From Tubiluchus corallicola (Eukaryota; Priapulida; Priapulimorpha; Priapulimorphida; Tubiluchidae), in contig JAQGDQ010000444.1 of the NCBI GenBank assembly GCA_030141605.1, positions 130,720 through 194,719 on the forward strand: a DNA stretch of 64,000 nucleotides. The letters are read 5' to 3'. The notes beneath the pieces are model-generated. The model worked only from the letters and a program-made list of their open reading frames with translations, made no database searches and was not told where the DNA came from. How positions within the stretch are numbered: the first letter of the stretch is position 1; every line of letters begins with the position of its first letter. Position numbers and translations under genes: made by a program. Positions 57,470 to 64,000 of this stretch are shown one piece after another.

Positions 57470-58787
57470 ACGTTATATACGTTGTTTATACGTTAATAAA
57501 ATTCATTTAGTTTTACATAATTCAGACTTAACACAATATGCCGATGATACAACACTCTATACAGCACACGCAGACTTTCTAACATCAAAAAATAATCTAG
57601 AAAAAGACATAACAAATATAAATGCAGCATTTAACTATTTTGGTTTAAAAATGAATGATGATAAGACAGAATTTATGGTAATATCACCCAAATCCAATGA
57701 CATTACTTCTAATGCAACACTAAAAGTAGGTGACTGTTCCATAGAACAAGCAAAAACTGTAAAATTTTTAGGCATTACTGTCGACAATAAACTTACTTGG
57801 GATGAACAGTTTCATCAAATACACAACAAGATGGCATTAAGCACGACATTCTTACGCCAAACCAGAGGCCATCTAACCAAGAAAACAAAAATTCTCATCT
57901 ACAAAAGTCTAATATTACCACATTATCTATATGGTTGCACTTTACTTCAAAACGTTAAATATGAAAACTTTAGAAAACTAAATACAATGCAAAACTACGC
58001 ACTTAGATTAATTCATGGCTACTCTAACAAAACTGCTAAACAACATGCTGCTTCTGCAACAAGCTTAAGAACGTCCACAAAAATACCAATATTAGAAGCC
58101 TATCGAGATTACAAAACACTGATATTTCTTTATAAATATATAAATAAACTGAGCATTCCATTTATAAACAATCCCTTAGCATTTATTCCTGATACCTCAT
58201 TGAACACTAGAACATACAATTTAAAGCAAATTACAGTAAACAATAAATTTGGAAATAACTCTATATCAAAACAGGCCATACATTTATGGAACTTACTACC
58301 CAGTGAAATAAAACAAATAGAATCTCTCCACCACTTTAAAAAGAAATTAAAAGAATATCAATATAACAGGTTTCAACTTCCACATTGTGCATCTGATACT
58401 AATTACACGGACTCCACTTTCATATACCCCCGCCCCTGACTCCATATAATGATTAAAAATGAAATTTTTTAAAAAAAATTATGTAATGTAATACGTGTTA
58501 TGTTAGTTTCGTGTTTCGTAATGTTAAATGTATAAATAGTGTGCACTATGTAATGTAAAATTTAATGTACTTTCCTATAATTGTTTGTGAAAATATTTTA
58601 ATATGGTATTTGTAAATATGTTCATTATATTGTATATAGTTTGCACTTTAGTTTTTTTTAGTATGCACTGGACGCATTTGTCTTGAACAGTGTTGTTATT
58701 TTAACATTACGCTGAGGCTAACTCAATTTTATTATAATGAGGGAACCGTTTTTATGACAAATAAAGAATTAATATATATATATATAT
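57470..58787 (+). mobile_element. 5'-truncated LINE, family 1, youngest copy
   Basis: Inserted into GGTACGATAAT|GACT; the uninterrupted paralogue is at 39016-39036. A plausible ATAAT duplication lies at 57465-57469 and 58788-58792, although the TA-rich tail makes it ambiguous. The element is truncated within the RT motif just before LYVN and keeps a long intact ORF, a 3' untranslated region and an AATAAAG(TA)n tail. It belongs to the same family as 6295-7750. Confidence 0.88.
57471..58439 (+). CDS. LINE ORF2 C-terminal part (partial RT and C-domain)
   Basis: An open reading of about 322 codons entering from the truncated 5' end, with no stop until TGA at 58437-58439. It begins in the RT palm: LYVNKIHLVLHNSDLTQY, then the catalytic box YADD (near 57537), MNDDKTEFMVISP, KTVKFLGITVDNKLTWDEQF (thumb), ILPHYLYGCTLL, MQNYALRLIHGYSNK and, near the end, AIHLWNLLPSEIKQIESL. 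Fingers, endonuclease and ORF1 are absent, so it cannot act alone. No ATG-initiated protein is implied; the intact frame shows that insertion is recent. Confidence 0.85.
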   Translation, partial: RYIRCLYVNKIHLVLHNSDLTQYADDTTLYTAHADFLTSKNNLEKDITNINAAFNYFGLKMNDDKTEFMVISPKSNDITSNATLKVGDCSIEQAKTVKFLGITVDNKLTWDEQFHQIHNKMALSTTFLRQTRGHLTKKTKILIYKSLILPHYLYGCTLLQNVKYENFRKLNTMQNYALRLIHGYSNKTAKQHAASATSLRTSTKIPILEAYRDYKTLIFLYKYINKLSIPFINNPLAFIPDTSLNTRTYNLKQITVNNKFGNNSISKQAIHLWNLLPSEIKQIESLHHFKKKLKEYQYNRFQLPHCASDTNYTDSTFIYPRP

Positions 58788-59330
58788 ATAATGACTAAAC
58801 TGAAACTAGAAGATGATTCAGCAATGTAGACAGACACAATGAAAATGTGCTTAAAGAATTTTTCAAAGTTGTAACACTTTTTTACGGTATTTGCAAAAAC
58901 TAGTGTGATTTCTTATTCATAAACTCTCGAAATATTCTAACAAATTTCAGTTTGGATTTTTCCGCAATTACAGAGTCTCTTATACATCAAAAGATTTATA
59001 ATTAAGCTTCTCTTTTGTTTAAGAGAAGCACCTCTCAAATGGTTTGCTTTTTTGTTTTGCGTTATCAAAAGAATTATGCCAAATGTTAGCATACCAACTT
59101 TGTGGTCGTAGAACAGGTCTAAGCAGGCTAACCTTACACGCCAAACTTTAAAAAACAATATGAAAGGCTTTGAAACTGTATAGATTTTAATGATTTGCAG
59201 AGTGAAGAAATAAAAGTTTTTTCCCAAAAAAATACATAAAAAATTCAGAAGAAGATCTATTGTCAGTTACTGCTGATATTTAGTTATTGAAATATCTCTT
59301 TTTTTCTTAGTACAGCTAATAACTTCGCTA
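58788..59330 (+). repeat. D4 continuation after the LINE
   Basis: ATGACTAAACTGAAACTAGAAGATGATTCAGCAATG resumes the block (match to 39025-39060). It then diverges from the paralogue by an extra segment of about 450 bp (58870-59330) that contains one arm-type fragment (TTTATAATTAAGCTTCTCTTTTG near 58991). Confidence 0.7.
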
Positions 59331-59339
59331 AACGAATCA

Positions 59340-59545
59340 GTTTTGCGCAATCTTTGCGCAGTTTTGCGCGATCTTTCCGCAGTTTTTGCGCGATCTTTGC
59401 GCAGTTTTTGCGCAATCTTTCCGCTGTTTTTGCGCAATCTTTCCGCTGTTTTTGCGCAATCTTTCCGCAGTTTTTGCGCAATCTTTGCACAGTTTTTGCG
59501 CGATTTTTGCGCGATCTTCGCGAAGTTTTTGCGGGCGTTCTTGAT
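59340..59545 (+). repeat. 22-bp GCGCAATCTTTCCGC repeat, about nine copies
   Basis: Unit GCGCAATCTTTCCGCTGTTT plus TT, with GCGCGATCTTTGCGC variants. All frames are open, so the Ala/Phe/Arg-rich and Lys/Asp-rich ORFs are artefacts. Expanded relative to 39060-39160. Confidence 0.92.
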
Positions 59546-59900
59546 GGAAAATTTCTAGTGAGTGTAAACGTTGGGCGGAGCTAAACAGTTGCTCAATGTA
59601 CCGTCTGGCATTTCACCATGACAAATTCCAGTCACTTTCATACGAATCATATTTCCTTGAATGAGACAGTTCAAATCATTTAACGTGCAATCTTGCTATG
59701 ACATTTGCTATGAAACTGCAACTATTTATAAGTTTTTTGTGATAATATTAAGTGCAGTAAGAGGTTCTGAGTGAAAAAAAAAACGAAAATTTCGTCTCTG
59801 TGAGAAGTAAATTATTCTTCGTGCTGAGACCGTTTGTGTATTATTGCATATTCGTGTTCGTTTTGCCTGAGAAATAATTTGTGGCTGCGTCGTACTTTTA
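59546..59900 (+). repeat. Diverged D3 relative
   Basis: GATGGAAAATTTCTAGTGAGTGTAAACG is followed by GGCGGAGCTAAACAGTTGCT, and later CGAAAATTTCGTCTCTG, TTATTCTT and TTTGTGGCTGCG, in the order seen at 39170-39540. Confidence 0.6.
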
Positions 59901-62120
59901 GTGAATTCAAGCGAGGCTATTGCAACACTTTACTTGGCCTAGCGTACAAATATTTTAATAATGTTTATTATGACACAAGTTTAATGTAATATCATTTAAA
60001 GCATCAGTTCTGTTACCATATTTAGAGTTTTAACCAATAACTTTCCTTCTCTTATTCATACATCAGCTGTCTGCGTTTTTAGTACCATAGTTATTGAGAT
60101 ACTTACATATAATGTAATTATTTCGCACTTCATACACTTACTTTAAATTTCATCAGTTTTCCAGCATTCTGTCTTAAGGGTCAGTCAAATAAAATGGATA
60201 ATAATGTGGTCTTCTAAGAGCCACGAGTCTTTTGCTACCGTGCTAGCACGAATTAAAAATTACAGTTGTGTTCGGAAAAATATCCGTTAAACCTATTTGG
60301 CGCTGCAATTACTGTAAGTTTTTTTTTCAATTTATTTGTTAAAAATCGATTTTTAATTTGACTTAACTGTAAGCAAGTACATACTTATACACTTTTGCAT
60401 GAAAATACATTGCGTGAAGACTAGAAACCAATAAAAATTATCCAATATAACGTAATGGCTGCTTAGTGATAACAGTTTTTTCATGAACCCTTGCAAAAGG
60501 TAGCAAATGTCTTCTGTCCAGAAGCGGTAAAGCAGTATTTGTCCGAAGACCCTGTTATGACCCTGTTTTAATAACAACCAGAAAATATTGGCATATCGTC
60601 ATCTAGAAATGATTTCTTGGAAATTAAAGAAAGTTTGAACATGAAATTTGACAACGCATTGTTCAACACGATTTCTTAAAAATGTAATTTACCATAGTGA
60701 TGGTTCTATATGCTCAAAAGTTTTTTGTCTATTATAATGAAATTTTAATGTTTGTCATTTATGTAAATATTTCTAACTACTTTCTCTTTTATTTTTGCAT
60801 AAAGTAAGTTTTATGATTGTTTTATTTGTTTTATTAGTAAATTGATTTATATGATTTAGGTCGAACAAAGTCAAATAAAGAATAATAAAATAAATAAGTA
60901 AATAATAGTAATGAAATATCACGTTATATAGCTACATCATCTTTGTTCGGTTTTCTTCATTGCTATCGTTCTGCAAATTGTTCGCTTTAAATAAAAATTG
61001 TTCCAAAAAACCTAGGTACAGAGTGGGCAGACATGAACTTTATGCAAACGTATATATCCTACTAACCCCAAGCTTTGTCAATATTGCTATATCTTTGTTA
61101 TTACTGAACTTTTGTTAAACTGAATTTGGAATTTGTTGATGATTAAATTGTTTGATTAATTATTTTAATATCTGCCATTTGATCTTTATTTTTTCTTCAG
61201 AACCATTAGTGTATAGAATGCAAATAGGCCATAGTCCCAGGTATTTTTAACATCCGCCTTAGGCCGATCTGCATCCATACATTTAGTAACTATCATACTA
61301 GCTCCCTTCTGTTATGAGATGAAAAACTAACGCAGCATGCTCCTCTTTGATTCCCCTATAGGAAATACAGGATCAGGGTCATCACATGTGGCAACATCGA
61401 ATCTATCCACCTGGACAAAAATTAAGCTATGATGGCAATTTTAGCTATTCAAGGATAAAGATTAACTAAGTTTTGTTGCTTTTAGTTGGGCAGCACAAGT
61501 AATCTTATGCATTGAGATTTTTAGTCGAATTTGGAAAACGTGAAATCTGCGTTTTTGTACAAATGTATCTATTTGAGTGTCAAAAATCTAAAAATATCGT
61601 TTTACCGTCGGGCACTTATGTCAGACAGTCTGCACACGCCTAAAAAGCCCAGGGAAGAAAATCATCTGTCACTACTGCCTTATGTCAGACAGTCTTATTC
61701 TAATATTTGAGAAAAATGATAGAAAGTTTTAGCAATGAAAAGTTTTAGCAAAGTTTTAGCTTTAGCTAATCGTTCGCTTGTCGGGTGATAAAAAATATTT
61801 AAATTTCTTTTACATTTTTAAGCAAAGCATTCTATGCGCACATATTATGCGGTGATTTCAATATTTTTAATGGCACATTAAAATGCAATAAATGTTGCTC
61901 GAGGGTTGGTTCTTCCTTTAAAACTAAATTACAGATTTCAGTGAAAAAATTACAAATCATTTTGGCAACTCAGCCCTTTATATAATATGATAATACATTG
62001 TTAAGGCAATATAGGCACGTTTATGTTGGCAGCTATCATCTACATCAAATATTTCCAAATTATTTACTCATCAACATCAAACTTGCTGTAAGAAACTGGT
62101 GGTTCAGAAAAGAGAGAAAG
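59901..62120. other. Mostly single-copy AT-rich DNA, no gene recognised
   Basis: AAAGAATAATAAAATAAATAAG near 60877 resembles a LINE 3' tail. The 17-base word CTTATGTCAGACAGTCT occurs twice (61615 and 61678). A weak minus-strand RT-like fragment lies at 61207-61292. Otherwise nothing is supported. Confidence 0.35.
61207..61292 (-). pseudogene. Possible LINE RT C-terminal fragment
   Basis: The minus strand reads NVWMQIGLRRMLKIPGTMAY before a stop. It resembles the W-x-RRMLRI-W-T block downstream of RT in RTE/L1-like elements. Only about 28 codons are readable, so this is tentative. Confidence 0.25.
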
Positions 62121-62123
62121 GGT

Positions 62124-62206
62124 CAGCACACACCCTACGCACACCCCACGCACACCCCGCACACACCCAACACACACCCCACACACACACACCACGCACA
62201 ACCTTC
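62124..62206. repeat. (CACACCC)n low-complexity tract
   Basis: CACACCCCACGCACACC-type tract, C/A only on the top strand. No protein is implied. Confidence 0.9.
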
Positions 62207-62219
62207 ACTTCATACAAAA

Positions 62220-63792
62220 ATCTATAACGCATACGTAGCAATAACACTTCAACGGCGTGCGGGTAAACCATAGATAATAATATTACAGCAAGCATACGAA
62301 GCAAAAACACTTCAATGGCGTGCGGGTAAACCATAGATAATAATATTACAGCAAGCATACGTAGCAATAACACTTCAACGGTGTGAGGGTAAACCATAGA
62401 TAATAATATTACAGCAAGCATACGTAGCAATAACGCTTCAATGGCGTGTGGGTAAACCATAGATAATAATATTACAGCAAGCATACGAAGCAAAAACACT
62501 TCAACGGCGTGTGGGTAAACCATAGATAATAATATTACAGCAGGCATACGAAGCAAAAACACTTCAATGGCGTGAGGGTAAACCATAGATAATAATATTA
62601 CAGCAAGCATACGTAGCAATAACGCTTCAATGGCGCGTGGGTAAACCATAGATAATAATATTACAGCAGGCATACGAAGCAAAAACACTTCAATGGCTTT
62701 TTGGGTAAACCATAGATAATAATATTACAGCAAGCATACGAAGCAAAAACACTTCAACAGCGTGTGGGTAAACCATAGATAATAATATTACAGCAGGCAC
62801 ACGAAGCAAAAACGCTTCAACGGCGTGTGGGTAAACCACAGATAATAATATTACAGCAAGCATACGAAGCAAAAACACTTCAATGGCGTGAGGGTAAACC
62901 ATAGATAATAATATTACAGCAAGCATACGAAGCAATAACGCTTCAACGGTGTGAGGGTAAACCATAGATAATAATATTACAGCAAGCATACGAAGCAAAA
63001 ACACTTCAATGGCGTGCGGGTAAACCATAGATAATAATATTACAGCAAGCATACGAAGCAATAACACTTCAATGGCATGCAGGTAAACCATAGATAATAA
63101 TATTACAGCAAGCATACGAAGCAAAACGCTTCAATTGCGTAAACCATATAATAATATTACAGCAAGCATACGAAGCAAAACACTTCAATGGCGTGTGGGT
63201 AAACCATAGATAATAATATTACAGCAAGCATACGAAGCAATAACGCTTCAACGGTGAGGGTAAACCATATATAATATTACAGCAGGCATACGAAGCAAAA
63301 ACACTTCAACGGCGTGTGGGTAAACCATAGATAATAATATTACAGCAAGCATACGAAGCAAAAACGCTTCAATTGCGTGCGGGTAAACCATAGATAATAA
63401 TATTACAGCAAGCATACGAAGCAAAAACGCTTCAACGGCGTGTGGGTAAACCATAGATAATAATATTACAGCAAGCATACGAAGCAATAACGCTTCAACG
63501 GTGTGAGGGTAAACCATAGATAATAATATTACAGCAAGCATACGAAGCAAAAACACTTCAACGGCGTGCGGGTAAACCATAGATAATAATATTACAGCAA
63601 GCAAACGAAGCGAAAACGCTTCAATGGCGTGCGGGTAAACCATAGATAATAATATTACAGCAAGCATACGAAGCAATAACGCTTCAACGGTGTGAGGGTA
63701 AACCATAGATAATAATATTACAGCAAGCATACGAAGCAAAAACGCTTCAATGGCGTGCGGGTAAACCATAGATAATAATATTACAGCAAGCA
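62220..63792 (-). repeat. 63-bp satellite, about 25 copies, one frame open
   Basis: The unit contains GGGTAAACCATAGATAATAA, TATTACAGCAAGCATACGAAG and CAAAAACACTTCAATGGCGT. The period is a multiple of three, and one minus-strand frame has no stop, giving a 21-residue hydrophobic repeat (RMLAVILLSMVYPHAIEVFLL with variants would be one period; variants include PHTVEALLL). Three ORFs of 144-194 codons are separated by indels near 62698, 63125-63150 and 63260. Variation between units affects all codon positions, and indels are tolerated, so I regard it as non-coding satellite. Confidence 0.93.
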
Positions 63793-64000
63793 AAAGTAAA
63801 TTTATCGCTATTACGAACTTCATAGAAATAGGTAACGCGTTGTAGTTTTTTACCCGCTAGCCGTTAGGTGGTGCAGTGTATCAAGCGTTCACATGCTAAG
63901 GGCAGAGTGAGTTCTAGGATTACAGTGTTATCCTCCGTGCTTAGTATACGATTGATTAAATTTCATTATAATTACGGATTAGAATGACTAGGCTGCGTTC
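63793..64000. other. Window end, nothing recognised
   Basis: About 200 bases after the satellite; no ORF, repeat or RNA gene is supported. Confidence 0.4.

Noticed and set aside
59284-59584. Arg/Phe/Ala- and Lys/Asp-rich ORFs
   Set aside because: 22-bp repeat open in several frames on both strands.

Overview
This looks like a repeat-dominated, AT-rich stretch of nuclear DNA from an invertebrate animal. The evidence is spliceosomal-type splice signals, several LINE-type reverse transcriptase relics, a BEL/Pao LTR retrotransposon (a superfamily essentially confined to animals), an HNK-1-type carbohydrate sulfotransferase, and large satellite and minisatellite arrays. Nothing in the sequence lets me name the clade. 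I see no rRNA, tRNA, CRISPR array or prokaryotic operon.

Only one long, intact, clearly host-type coding region is visible: a Golgi-type sulfotransferase on the minus strand (8001-9029), with a good splice acceptor just before its ATG. Everything else that codes is mobile or decayed. There are five LINE remnants (6295-7750 +, 11400-13027 -, 42627-43654 -, 50090-52100 +, 57470-58787 +). There is also one young BEL/Pao element, 45695-49717, with 611/619-bp LTRs, a 5-bp target duplication and a large internal deletion that joins Gag directly to the tail of Pol. Several exon-like fragments of unrecognised proteins, mostly pseudogenes, complete the set.

Most of the window consists of a few duplicated blocks in different orientations. 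Block D1 has three copies (about 420-4085, 26100-29050, and 42065-45694 continued at 49718-49915). Each copy carries the same decayed exon and, in two copies, a tandem repeat of about 130 bp. A long inverted repeat has its arms at 13031-14164 and 20955-22424, about 6.8 kb apart, as in a foldback-like element. Related arm sequence recurs at 31430-32580, 33135-33910 (inverted) and 41193-42060. Next to these arms lie satellites sharing the core TTACTTATTTTCT-TGCAAC-CAC at 18130-20070, 29620-31275 and 34540-37055. Blocks at 37077-40770 and 54437-59900 are paralogous and have diverged in their internal tandem repeats; a third partial copy lies at 23280-25490.

The LTR element and two LINEs sit inside one copy of a duplicated block while a sister copy is uninterrupted. 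The insertions can therefore be ordered after the duplications, and the target sites can be read directly. The window ends in a 63-bp satellite (62220-63790).
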